NCBI GenBank assembly: GCA_014378805.1
Contig: JACMMY010000282.1
Span: 1 to 13,442, forward strand
Reading direction: 5' to 3'
Length of the DNA stretch: 13,442 nucleotides
Source: Moraxellaceae bacterium
GTDB taxonomy: Bacteria; Pseudomonadota; Gammaproteobacteria; Pseudomonadales; Moraxellaceae
The notes under the pieces were generated by a model, which worked only from the letters and a program-made list of their open reading frames with translations, had not been told where the DNA came from and did not search any database. Made by a program: the position numbers and the translations under genes. This document shows, piece after piece, positions 6,795 to 13,442 of the stretch (position 1 is its first letter; every line of letters starts with the position of its first letter).

Positions 6795-7160
6795 ATGATG
6801 AGGAAACTTTCTGATTTGGAAATTAGAGCTATGTTGCTTGCAGCTAATTCTGTGAGAGATTCCGCTCAACGAGAACAGCTCATAAGTGATTTGCAGAATA
6901 GTACAGTCGAAGAGCAGAGTAATGGAGAGATAATAACTTTTCATATTCAGGGCTACTCAAGGCCTGAATACACAGGCCAACATGAATTTGAATCAGTTGA
7001 TGGGTTTCCTTTAGAGGGTAAAGTTGCTGATGCGGCTGGCAATGAAGTTGCCGTTTGGTTGTTTGCTGATACTAATAATCGAATTTTAGAAATAGAGTTG
7101 AATAATTATACTGGTGATATCCCTCTTCCTGTGACTTGGGATAAATTCAAACTCATATAG
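6795..7160 (+). CDS. Small hypothetical protein, unrecognised family
   Basis: This 121-residue cytoplasmic protein has no signal peptide or membrane segment. The first 45 residues look helical (RKLSDLEIRAMLLAANSVRDSAQREQLISDL). The rest looks like beta strands with many acidic residues, ending in VTWDKFKLI. I cannot name the family. The layout (N-terminal helix, then an EVAVWLFADTNNRILEIEL strand pair) recalls small accessory or immunity-type proteins, but that is only a resemblance. AGGG seven bases before ATG 6795 supports the start; ATG 6798 is also possible. It is AT-richer than its neighbours and lies between two repeat elements, which together suggest late arrival. A bidirectional terminator follows. 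Its reading frame is intact and codon use looks coding. Confidence 0.65.
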   Translation: MMRKLSDLEIRAMLLAANSVRDSAQREQLISDLQNSTVEEQSNGEIITFHIQGYSRPEYTGQHEFESVDGFPLEGKVADAAGNEVAVWLFADTNNRILEIELNNYTGDIPLPVTWDKFKLI

Positions 7161-7174
7161 AAACCGTTAGCAAT

Positions 7175-7277
7175 TGTAGGCTGGGGTTCTGCCCCAGCAC
7201 AGAATGGGATTAACGAACGCTACTACTGATTCTGATTAGAGATTCCTTTGTTTAGCTGGGGCAAACCCCAGCCTACA
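7175..7277. repeat. Small palindromic element with 14-base terminal inverted repeats (MITE/BIME-like)
   Basis: TGTAGGCTGGGGTT (7175-7188) and AACCCCAGCCTACA (7264-7277) are perfect inverted ends of a 103-base element with no coding capacity. Each end also folds alone: GCTGGGG/CCCCAGC around TTCTG (7180-7198) and around CAAA (7255-7272). Two facing hairpins with a short spacer are typical of paired REP units or small non-autonomous elements. No target-site duplication is obvious. Confidence 0.7.
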
Positions 7278-7290
7278 TTTTCTAATCATT

Positions 7291-7328
7291 AAAAAAGCCC
7301 TACTGAAACCACTCCAGTAAGGCTTTTT
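7291..7328. terminator. Bidirectional terminator between the orphan gene and pilU
   Basis: AAAAAGCC-TACTG pairs with CAGTA-GGCTTTTT, with one internal C-A mismatch and a nine-base loop (7306-7314). A run of A precedes it and a run of T follows, so it can stop transcription in both directions. It serves the convergent genes 6795-7160 and pilU. Confidence 0.85.
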
Positions 7329-7347
7329 ATCTCAAAAGATCTAAAAA

Positions 7348-8469
7348 TTAAATCTCTTCAATCGACAGATCACGCGTCGCATGATCTAAGAATCGAGTAT
7401 CAGCGTTGTTGCCGAGTTTGATTTGTAGACGGAGGTCGTTTGGTGAGTCAGAGTATTGCAAAGCGTTTTCGTAAGTGATTTCACCAGCTTGATAGAGGTC
7501 AAACAGTGCCTGATCGAAGGTCTGCATACCGAGTTCGCGAGAGCGCTTCATCACTTCTTTGATTTCATGGATATCACCCTTACGGATGTAATCTTGAATT
7601 AATGGCGAGTTTAATAGTACTTCAATACAACCGCGACGTGCTTTGCCATCCACCGTCGGAACCAATTGTTGCGCGATAATGCCTTTCAGGTTCATCGATA
7701 AATCCATATACAACTGGCTATGACGATCCGCTTCAAAAAAGTGAATAATACGATCAAGTGCTTGGTTGGCATTATTAGCGTGCAAGGTACTGAGTACGAG
7801 ATGTCCAGTTTCCGCAAACGCAATCGCGTAATCCATCACCTCACGTGAGCGAATCTCACCGATTAGAATCACATCTGGTGCTTGGCGCAATGTATTTTTC
7901 AAGGCAACATCAAATGAGGCCGTATCAATGCCGACTTCACGTTGCGTCACGATACAGCCAGCGTGTTGATGTATAAACTCAATCGGATCTTCGATAGTAA
8001 TGATATGACCTTGAGAATGTCGATTACGATGACCAATCATTGCAGCAAGGGATGTCGACTTACCTGTGCCTGTCGCACCCACAAAAATAATAATTCCGCG
8101 CTTAGTCATTGCTAATTCTTCAATGATCTTTGGCAGTTTTAAGTCTTCGACGGTCGGAATATGGGTTTCAATCCGTCGTAGAATCATTCCAGGACAATCA
8201 CGTTGTACAAACGCACTCACCCGAAAACGCGCAGTTTCATTTTTGTCTACAATTGCGAACTGACATTCTTTGCTTTCTGCATATTCTTTGCGTTGTTTGT
8301 CCGTCATGACACTGTGGATGATACTTTCCACAACTTGCGATGTGAGGGCGGACTTGGTGATGGGTAAAATTTTACCATTCACTTTCATCGACGGTGCAAC
8401 ACCTGCCGTAATAAATAAGTCAGATCCTCCCTTTTCGACCATTAGGCGCAGTAGGTCATCAAATTCCAT
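7348..8469 (-). CDS. pilU: Type IV pilus retraction ATPase PilU
   Basis: This cytoplasmic hexameric secretion ATPase (373 residues) helps PilT depolymerise type IV pili. It shows a PAS-like N-domain (about 1-105), Walker A GATGTGKST (131-139), Asp box ITIEDPIEF (157-165), Walker B with catalytic glutamate ILIGEIRS (Glu205) and His box FAETGHLVLSTLHANN. It is assigned to PilU rather than PilT from GATGTGKS, GEIRSREVMDYAIAFAETGHL and the longer C-terminus. It shares frame order and strand with pilT, 75 bases downstream, with a hairpin in the gap. GGAG lies 11 bases before the ATG, a rather long spacing. In better-known species pilU mutants still retract pili when PilT is present; here that is inference. 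Confidence 0.95.
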   Translation of the reverse strand: MEFDDLLRLMVEKGGSDLFITAGVAPSMKVNGKILPITKSALTSQVVESIIHSVMTDKQRKEYAESKECQFAIVDKNETARFRVSAFVQRDCPGMILRRIETHIPTVEDLKLPKIIEELAMTKRGIIIFVGATGTGKSTSLAAMIGHRNRHSQGHIITIEDPIEFIHQHAGCIVTQREVGIDTASFDVALKNTLRQAPDVILIGEIRSREVMDYAIAFAETGHLVLSTLHANNANQALDRIIHFFEADRHSQLYMDLSMNLKGIIAQQLVPTVDGKARRGCIEVLLNSPLIQDYIRKGDIHEIKEVMKRSRELGMQTFDQALFDLYQAGEITYENALQYSDSPNDLRLQIKLGNNADTRFLDHATRDLSIEEI

Positions 8470-8502
8470 GTTAGGTATGCTCCGTGTTCCTTGAAATTAA
8501 CT

Positions 8503-8531
8503 CGGCTTGACATTGATAGGGTGTCAAGCCG
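8503..8531. promoter_or_regulatory. Perfect hairpin in the pilT-pilU gap
   Basis: CGGCTTGACA (8503-8512) and TGTCAAGCCG (8522-8531) pair perfectly around nine bases. As minus-strand RNA no U-run follows (AGUUAAUUUC), so full termination is unlikely. It could lower read-through to pilU, guard the pilT mRNA end, or be a protein site. Confidence 0.55.
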
Positions 8532-8544
8532 TTTTAGCAGGATG

Positions 8545-9582
8545 TTAAAGAAATGAGTCAGGTTGGTTCGCAACGCCTTTGGCGACTTGTGGAGATACAA
8601 GCCCTTTCATGACTAAACCTTTTAAAGTTTGGTCGAGTGTCGTCATCCCATAGCCTGCACCTGTTTGAATCGCAGAATACATCTGTGCAACTTTGTTCTC
8701 ACGGATGAGATTTCGAATTGCAGGAATACCAATCATGATTTCGTGTGCCGCGATACGACCACCGGCTGTTTTTTTGAGCAGTGTTTGCGAAATCACAGCC
8801 TGAAGTGATTCTGATAGCATCGAGCGAACCATTGATTTTTCTTCTGCGGGGAATACGTCGATCACACGGTCAATCGTTTTAGCTGCGGATGTGGTGTGGA
8901 GTGTACCGAATACCAAATGTCCCGTTTCTGCCGCAGTGAGCGCTAGGCGAATCGTTTCTAAATCGCGTAACTCACCGACGAGGATAATGTCTGGATCTTC
9001 ACGCAGTGCTGAACGCAGTGCTTCATTAAATCCGTGCGTGTCACGATGAACTTCGCGCTGGTTAACGAGACATTTTTTGGATTGATGGACAAATTCGATT
9101 GGATCTTCAATCGTCAGAATATGGTCGAAACGTCGTTCATTGATATAGTCGATCATTGCAGCGAGTGTGGTTGACTTCCCCGAACCTGTTGGACCTGTGA
9201 CGAGGACGATACCGCGAGGGTATTCACAAATCGTTTTAAACACATCTCCCATCCCCAGATCATCCATCGTCAGTACTTTAGATGGAATGGTACGGAATAC
9301 GGCACCTGCGCCGCGGTTTTGTGTAAACGCATTGACACGAAAGCGCGCAACACCCGGGACTTCAAATGAAAAGTCGGTTTCGAGGAATTCTTCGTAGTCA
9401 CGACGTTGCTTGTCGTTCATGATGTCGTAGACGAGACGGTGGACTTCTTTGTGTTCCATGGCCGGTAAATTAATGCGACGAATTTCACCGTCAACTCGAA
9501 TCATGGGGGGCAGACCTGCTGACAAATGCAAGTCAGAGGCGCCATTTTTAGCGGAGAACGCCAATAGTTCTGTGATGTCCAT
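8545..9582 (-). CDS. pilT: Type IV pilus retraction ATPase PilT
   Basis: This is the main motor for pilus retraction, twitching and DNA uptake, a cytoplasmic hexamer at the pilus base. The 345 residues match the usual PilT length. Visible are Walker A GPTGSGKST (130-138), Asp box LTIEDPIEF (157-165), Walker B with catalytic Glu204 in ILVGELRDLET, His box AAETGHLVFGTLHTTSA and the PilT-specific C-terminal AIRNLIRE retraction motif. Every key residue is present. AGGA lies eight bases before the ATG. It is divergent from yggS, a gene order I know from other gammaproteobacteria, and is followed by pilU. Confidence 0.97.
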   Translation of the reverse strand: MDITELLAFSAKNGASDLHLSAGLPPMIRVDGEIRRINLPAMEHKEVHRLVYDIMNDKQRRDYEEFLETDFSFEVPGVARFRVNAFTQNRGAGAVFRTIPSKVLTMDDLGMGDVFKTICEYPRGIVLVTGPTGSGKSTTLAAMIDYINERRFDHILTIEDPIEFVHQSKKCLVNQREVHRDTHGFNEALRSALREDPDIILVGELRDLETIRLALTAAETGHLVFGTLHTTSAAKTIDRVIDVFPAEEKSMVRSMLSESLQAVISQTLLKKTAGGRIAAHEIMIGIPAIRNLIRENKVAQMYSAIQTGAGYGMTTLDQTLKGLVMKGLVSPQVAKGVANQPDSFL

Positions 9583-9665
9583 GAAATAATCCTTTTTCTC
9601 AATTTACAATATTTAAATTTTACAGTGACTTATGCTACTAAATTTGGAGGCTATAATATGGGTGT

Positions 9666-9677
9666 ATTACGTGTAAT
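9666..9677. promoter_or_regulatory. Dyad ATTAC-GT-GTAAT in the pilT-yggS promoter gap
   Basis: A perfect 12-base dyad sits midway in the 206-base divergent region (9583-9788). A TATAAT (9652-9657) lies nine bases to its left on the plus strand, but I found no good -35 box. The dyad could be an operator for either gene. There is no experimental or family support. Confidence 0.3.
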
Positions 9678-9733
9678 GAATATTAGACTTAAAAACCAAG
9701 TTATAGCAATAATTCGATATGATTAAACACCCT

Positions 9734-9760
9734 AAAACGTCCGTGAGCTAACGTTTTTTT
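9734..9760 (+). terminator. Terminator-like hairpin just upstream of yggS
   Basis: AAAACGT (9734-9740) pairs with ACGTTTT (9751-9757) around ten bases, and the T-run continues to 9760. The stem is AT-rich and weak. It lies about 30 bases before the yggS start, where a terminator could only act on a yggS leader or an incoming transcript. Confidence 0.35.
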
Positions 9761-9788
9761 AAGTCAAAAAGTGAGAGTAATACAGATA

Positions 9789-10508
9789 ATGACTGATTTC
9801 GCTGCCAATCGGCAACAAGTTCTAAGCCAAATTGAAAATATTTGTCAAAAATGTAAAATTTCAGACAACAAAGTCACATTATTGGCTGTTTCAAAGACGC
9901 AGTCTGCGGCGGTGATTCGATCAATGTATGCGGCTGGACAACGCTTTTTTGCCGAGAACTATTTGCAAGAGGCTCTGAGCAAACAAGCCGATTTAACGGA
10001 TCTTGCCATTGAGTGGCATTTCATTGGTCAGATTCAGCGGAATAAAACACGTGATTTAGCCTCGAATTTTGCATGGGTGCACTGTGTGGATCGTTTGATG
10101 ATTGCCCAACGGTTATCTCAGCATCTCGCCGAGCAAGTTGAAAAGGGGGCAGATGACCAACCTCGACTCAATATCTGTATCCAAGTCAATATTGATCGTG
10201 AAGACAGTAAGGCTGGTTGTTTACCTGAAGCGCTTGCAGAGTTGGTTGAGCATATCAGCGTCTTACCGCATCTTTCGTTGCGCGGTATTATGGTTATTCC
10301 TGAATTGAAACATCAGGATGCATTTCTTCGTGCCCAAGTTTTATTTGAGTCTGTCCGTGTTCAACATCGCACACCTCATGACTGGGATACCTTAAGCATG
10401 GGGATGTCTGCTGATTTTGCCGATGCAATTGCCGCTGGTTCTACCATGGTTCGTGTGGGTACAGCACTTTTTGGAGCAAGAACCAATCTAGAAAAGCGCA
10501 TCGATTAA
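9789..10508 (+). CDS. yggS: PLP homeostasis protein YggS (PLPBP/PROSC family)
   Basis: This protein of 239 residues binds pyridoxal 5'-phosphate and buffers it in the cytoplasm; no catalytic activity is established for the family. The PLP lysine is Lys36 in LLAVSKTQSA. Other family segments are WHFIGQIQRNKTRDL, LNICIQVNIDREDSKAG, LRGIMVIPE and the phosphate-binding GMSADFADAIAAGSTMVRVGTALFGAR. The usual FGENY motif reads FFAENY, replacing the glycine by alanine, a small oddity. I used ATG 9789, which fits the family N-terminus; a GTG at 9771 would add six residues. GAGAG upstream is a distant ribosome site. It is divergent from pilT. Confidence 0.93.
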   Translation: MTDFAANRQQVLSQIENICQKCKISDNKVTLLAVSKTQSAAVIRSMYAAGQRFFAENYLQEALSKQADLTDLAIEWHFIGQIQRNKTRDLASNFAWVHCVDRLMIAQRLSQHLAEQVEKGADDQPRLNICIQVNIDREDSKAGCLPEALAELVEHISVLPHLSLRGIMVIPELKHQDAFLRAQVLFESVRVQHRTPHDWDTLSMGMSADFADAIAAGSTMVRVGTALFGARTNLEKRID

Positions 10509-10511
10509 AGT

Positions 10512-10569
10512 CAAAATGAAGCGTGACTATTTTTTCTCGTCTGTAGTTGGTTACGTTTTCTTCATTTTG
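10512..10569. repeat. Long-spaced inverted repeat after yggS
   Basis: CAAAATGAAG (10512-10521) and CTTCATTTTG (10560-10569) are perfect arms with a 38-base spacer, inside which CGTGAC and GTTACG nearly pair. This starts four bases after the yggS stop. It may be a poor terminator or chance in AT-rich DNA. Confidence 0.3.
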
Positions 10570-10746
10570 TAATAGATTATCCTGTGATAGTCTAAAAGAA
10601 TATTAAACTGATAATGCCAAAGGCAGTTGAACGTGCAGCGAAGGACAATGAGTGAATCACTGCGGACGTATGATTGGCATTGGAAGCCGAGTTCTTCGAT
10701 ATTAGCGATCATTAAATCCACACCATTAGCCATATCGCACACTGTT

Positions 10747-12936
10747 ATGATTCAACGGTCATTATTTGTGTTGATCATGCTGTTTACTTTACTCATGAGT
10801 GAATCTGCGCAGGCAATTGCAGCATCTAACAATAACAATAATGCCGCTGTGAATAATTCTGCGTCGAGCAATGACTTTGATAAAAAAACATTGTTAGGCG
10901 GCATTAAGTTCGAAGGCATCAATGAATTTAGAAACGCCAACTCAACATCTAAATTTATCCCAGCTGATCAAGCCTTTAAGTTGGTCGGTGAAGCCAAAGA
11001 CAATAAGCTGGTTTTAGATTTTCAGGTCACTTCTGGCTATTATCTTTATCAACGTAAATTTGCTTTCTATTCCTCAAATCCAACAGTTAAACTCCAGGAC
11101 GCTATTTTTAGCCGCGCTGCGCAAATCAAAGATGATCCAGAGTTTGGTAAAGTGCCTGTTTATCATGATGATGTCTCTATTGGCGTTCCGTACAGTGGCA
11201 GTGGCAAAGTCACTGTACGTTGGCAAGGCTGCGCCGATGCAGGGTTGTGCTATCCGCCACAAGAGCGAGAGTTCAACCTCCCACCAGCAAATACGGCAGT
11301 ATCGGCATCAAACACATCTTCACAGGCGAGCTCAGCAGATACTACTGTTGCTGCTAACACCACCTTAGCCAAAGCATCACCACCCATTCCAGCCGTTGAC
11401 GGACGTCCTGACATTCGAACTAAAATCGAGAAGTCCGCAGGCGTGCAAAGCATATTGTTACCTTTGCCGATTCCCAATGACGTGAGTGGATATCGATTCC
11501 AGATTGCACCTAGCGATAAACAAGTTCCTACCAATGTGAATGCTATTACCTCCCCATCGACAGATATTGTGGATACCGAGGATGATCCTCCCTCAATGAT
11601 GATTGATCAGAATGAGTTAGTTCCTCGTTCAATCTCAACGATGACTTCGATTGCAACACCAACACCGATCACCCAAAATATAAATACAGATCCGTTTGGT
11701 TTAGGTCGTCATCCGCTCACTGCTTTTGCATTGTTGTTTTTGGCGGGTTTGGGTCTGGTGTTTACCCCATGTGTACTGCCAATGTTGCCGATTGTGGCTA
11801 ATTTGGTGGCACGCCAACATCGCCGCTCAATGGCGCATGGTTTGCTTTTGTCGGGAGCTTATGCGGTCGGTATCGCATCGTGTTATGCAGTATTAGGGGC
11901 GGTGATTGCTAAGTTTGGACAGCAGTTTAATTTATTAGGTTGGCTGCAAAATCCGATCGTTTTGATCGTCTTTGCAATCGTTTTTGTCATTTTGGCATTG
12001 GCAAATTTTGATGTGTTTACCTTGCGTTTGCCGCATGGGATACAGTCCAAAATTCACGCGTTTGAACAGCGCGAAGCGGGACGTGCGGCATGGCTAAGAC
12101 AAGGTAGTGTGGTAGGAAGCTGGTTGACTGGCTTTGTTTCAGCACTCGTGGTCTCACCTTGCGTATCCGCACCCTTGGCAGGGGTTTTACTCTCTGTATC
12201 TACGGTCGGAAGTCCACTATTAGGTGCAATTGCTTTATTTATGCTCGGACTTGGTTTGGGCGTGCCGCTGATGATTCTTGGTGCAACTGAAGGTCGATTC
12301 TTACCAAAAGCAGGTGAGTGGCTTAATTGGGTTCGTCAAGGCTTTGGTCTTTTGTTGTTTGGCGTGGCGTTAATTTTATTGAATCGTGCCTTTGATAGTT
12401 CATTGATGCTATTGCTTTGGGCAACGTTATCCATGGCGTGCGCGGTTTGGTTTTGGCGTTGGGCAGGGCGCGGTCGATTTGTGACGCAAGTGTGTGCGGT
12501 GATGATTGCAGGATGGGGATTGGTACAATTAGCAGGCGTTGCTGCAGGACAAACTGATCCTTGGCATCCATTGACAGGATTGACTAAAAAACCATTTGCG
12601 GTTAAGACTGTATCAGAGATTCATAGTTTGGCTGAGTTAAGTGACATGCAGCAGCAACATCCACAGTTACTGGTTGACGTGACTGCGGATTGGTGTGTGA
12701 GTTGTCGCATCATGGAGCGTGAGTTATTTAGTGGACAAGACATTAAAGGCTTGACTGGTTGGACACGTGTGAAGCTAGATGTGACCAACAGTGATGAAAA
12801 CAGCAAAGAAGTGTTAAAGAAACTTAATCTGTTTGGGCCCCCTGTACTGATTTTTTATAAACAGGGACAAGAGGTCGGGCGTGTGGTCGGTGAAACCAAA
12901 GCAGACGGCTTAGCGCAGGCTTTGGAGAAGCTTTAA
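10747..12936 (+). CDS. dsbD: Thiol:disulfide interchange protein DsbD
   Basis: DsbD passes electrons from cytoplasmic thioredoxin across the inner membrane to periplasmic DsbC/DsbG and cytochrome c maturation proteins. Numbering from ATG 10747 (729 residues), the signal peptide is 1-23 (MIQRSLFVLIMLFT..SESAQA). The alpha domain has cysteines 162 and 168 in QGCADAGLCYPP. An unusual S/T/A/P-rich linker spans about 180-320. The membrane beta domain has cysteines 342 (FTPCVLP) and 472 (VSPCVSAP). The thioredoxin-like gamma domain has DWCVSC (650-653). All six redox cysteines are present. E. coli DsbD is 565 residues, so most of the extra length is the linker. ATG 10747 was chosen for its signal peptide although no ribosome site precedes it; in-frame ATG 10648 (AAGG nearby) and TTG 10627 would add 33 or 40 residues. 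Confidence 0.93.
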   Translation: MIQRSLFVLIMLFTLLMSESAQAIAASNNNNNAAVNNSASSNDFDKKTLLGGIKFEGINEFRNANSTSKFIPADQAFKLVGEAKDNKLVLDFQVTSGYYLYQRKFAFYSSNPTVKLQDAIFSRAAQIKDDPEFGKVPVYHDDVSIGVPYSGSGKVTVRWQGCADAGLCYPPQEREFNLPPANTAVSASNTSSQASSADTTVAANTTLAKASPPIPAVDGRPDIRTKIEKSAGVQSILLPLPIPNDVSGYRFQIAPSDKQVPTNVNAITSPSTDIVDTEDDPPSMMIDQNELVPRSISTMTSIATPTPITQNINTDPFGLGRHPLTAFALLFLAGLGLVFTPCVLPMLPIVANLVARQHRRSMAHGLLLSGAYAVGIASCYAVLGAVIAKFGQQFNLLGWLQNPIVLIVFAIVFVILALANFDVFTLRLPHGIQSKIHAFEQREAGRAAWLRQGSVVGSWLTGFVSALVVSPCVSAPLAGVLLSVSTVGSPLLGAIALFMLGLGLGVPLMILGATEGRFLPKAGEWLNWVRQGFGLLLFGVALILLNRAFDSSLMLLLWATLSMACAVWFWRWAGRGRFVTQVCAVMIAGWGLVQLAGVAAGQTDPWHPLTGLTKKPFAVKTVSEIHSLAELSDMQQQHPQLLVDVTADWCVSCRIMERELFSGQDIKGLTGWTRVKLDVTNSDENSKEVLKKLNLFGPPVLIFYKQGQEVGRVVGETKADGLAQALEKL

Positions 12937-12939
12937 AGT

Positions 12940-12960
12940 CTTCGATTTGCGAAGTTTATT
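12940..12960 (+). terminator. Weak terminator after dsbD
   Basis: CTTCG (12940-12944) and CGAAG (12950-12954) form a five-pair stem with a five-base loop, followed by TTTATT. It begins four bases after the dsbD stop. The stem is short, so the effect may be partial. Confidence 0.4.
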
Positions 12961-13018
12961 GAGTCTAATGAATTGAATGGTTTGTGCACGGTCTGGGTTT
13001 TTGCCCTATACCGCGCAT

Positions 13019-13032
13019 TTCGACAGGCTCAA
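13019..13032. repeat. Second copy of the TTCGACAGGCTCA repeat core
   Basis: TTCGACAGGCTCAA is an exact 14-base reverse complement of 6575-6588. It lies in the dsbD-hemB gap between convergent genes and is followed by ATGAGC, which lets GCTCA pair with TGAGC (13027-13037). Only a half element is seen here. Confidence 0.55.
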
Positions 13033-13045
13033 TGAGCTGTGTTTT

Positions 13046-13442
13046 TCAACCCATTTCTTTCATCATTTTTGCCGCTTTTTCGGCAAAATAAGTCAAAATT
13101 CCATCCGCACCTGCACGACGGAATCCAATTAAGGATTCTAAAATCACGGCTTCTGATAACCAGCCATTTTGAATGGCGGCCATGTGCATGGCATATTCAC
13201 CACTGACTTGATAAGCGAAGGTCGGTACGCCGAATTGATCTTTTACTTCACGGACTAAATCGAGGTAAGGTTGACCGGGTTTGACCATGACGATGTCCGC
13301 GCCTTCTTGTAAATCGAGAGCAATTTCATGCAAGGCTTCTAAGCGATTGCCATAATCCATTTGGTAGTTCTTTTTGTGTCCGCCTTTTAGGTTAGCAGCA
13401 CTACCCACCGCATCGCGGAAAGGACCGTAATATGCAGAAGCA
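13046..13442 (-). CDS. hemB: Delta-aminolevulinic acid dehydratase (porphobilinogen synthase), C-terminal part
   Basis: HemB joins two 5-aminolevulinate molecules into porphobilinogen for heme in the cytoplasm. About 132 C-terminal residues are visible; the gene continues past the right edge. The frame runs unbroken from the window end with SAYYGPFRDAVGSA, then KKNYQMDYGNRLEAL, and ADIVMVKPGQPYLD with the Schiff-base lysine in MVKP. AYQVSGEYAMHMAA and the closing GADGILTYFAEKAAKMM are also typical of the family. The GTG at 13408 is an internal valine, not a start. It is convergent with dsbD. Confidence 0.95.
   Translation of the reverse strand, partial: ASAYYGPFRDAVGSAANLKGGHKKNYQMDYGNRLEALHEIALDLQEGADIVMVKPGQPYLDLVREVKDQFGVPTFAYQVSGEYAMHMAAIQNGWLSEAVILESLIGFRRAGADGILTYFAEKAAKMMKEMG

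Noticed and set aside
11250..11534. Minus-strand frame inside dsbD
   Set aside because: It is opposite the low-complexity linker, with no motifs and no ribosome site support.
13046..13408. A complete 120-residue protein starting at GTG 13408
   Set aside because: The frame continues upstream to the window edge with HemB sequence, so it is a partial hemB.

Overview
The window looks like chromosome of a gammaproteobacterium, most likely a Moraxellaceae member related to Acinetobacter. This is inferred from moderate-to-low GC, type IV pilus retraction genes (pilT, pilU) divergent from yggS, a RibA that reads like the Acinetobacter type, and Tat and Dsb proteins typical of a Gram-negative. The genus cannot be fixed without a search. 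Ten protein genes are supported, two of them cut by the window ends.

Left half, about 1-5766: a nitrate/nitrite uptake and sensing locus. On the minus strand lie nrtA (periplasmic binding protein with a Tat signal), nrtB (permease), nrtD (ATPase) and then a porin of the alginate-export type. Divergent on the plus strand is nasR, which encodes a NIT nitrate-sensor domain joined to an RNA-binding ANTAR domain. The 365-base gap between nrtA and nasR holds a readable control circuit. It has a sigma-54 promoter with correct -24/-12 spacing and possible NtrC and IHF sites upstream. The nrtA leader RNA has two hairpins, each with a six-base loop of the form AAYGGY, and the second overlaps the 5' arm of a strong intrinsic terminator. 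This is the arrangement expected for ANTAR antitermination. The inferred logic is that nitrogen limitation starts transcription, and nitrate bound by NasR lets it pass the terminator into nrtA-nrtB-nrtD and perhaps the porin.

Middle, about 5767-7347: ribA (GTP cyclohydrolase II), then a small AT-rich orphan gene lying between two repeat elements, and a bidirectional terminator. The repeats are an inverted repeat with a TTCGACAGGCTCA-like core, whose core recurs at 13019-13032, and a 103-base element with 14-base perfect terminal inverted repeats and two internal hairpins.

Right half, about 7348-13442: pilT and pilU, two paralogous type IV pilus ATPases in one minus-strand unit with a perfect hairpin between them; yggS (PLP homeostasis) divergent from pilT; dsbD (three-domain disulfide reductase with a long linker); and the C-terminal part of hemB convergent with dsbD. 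No rRNA, tRNA, CRISPR array or transposase gene was seen.
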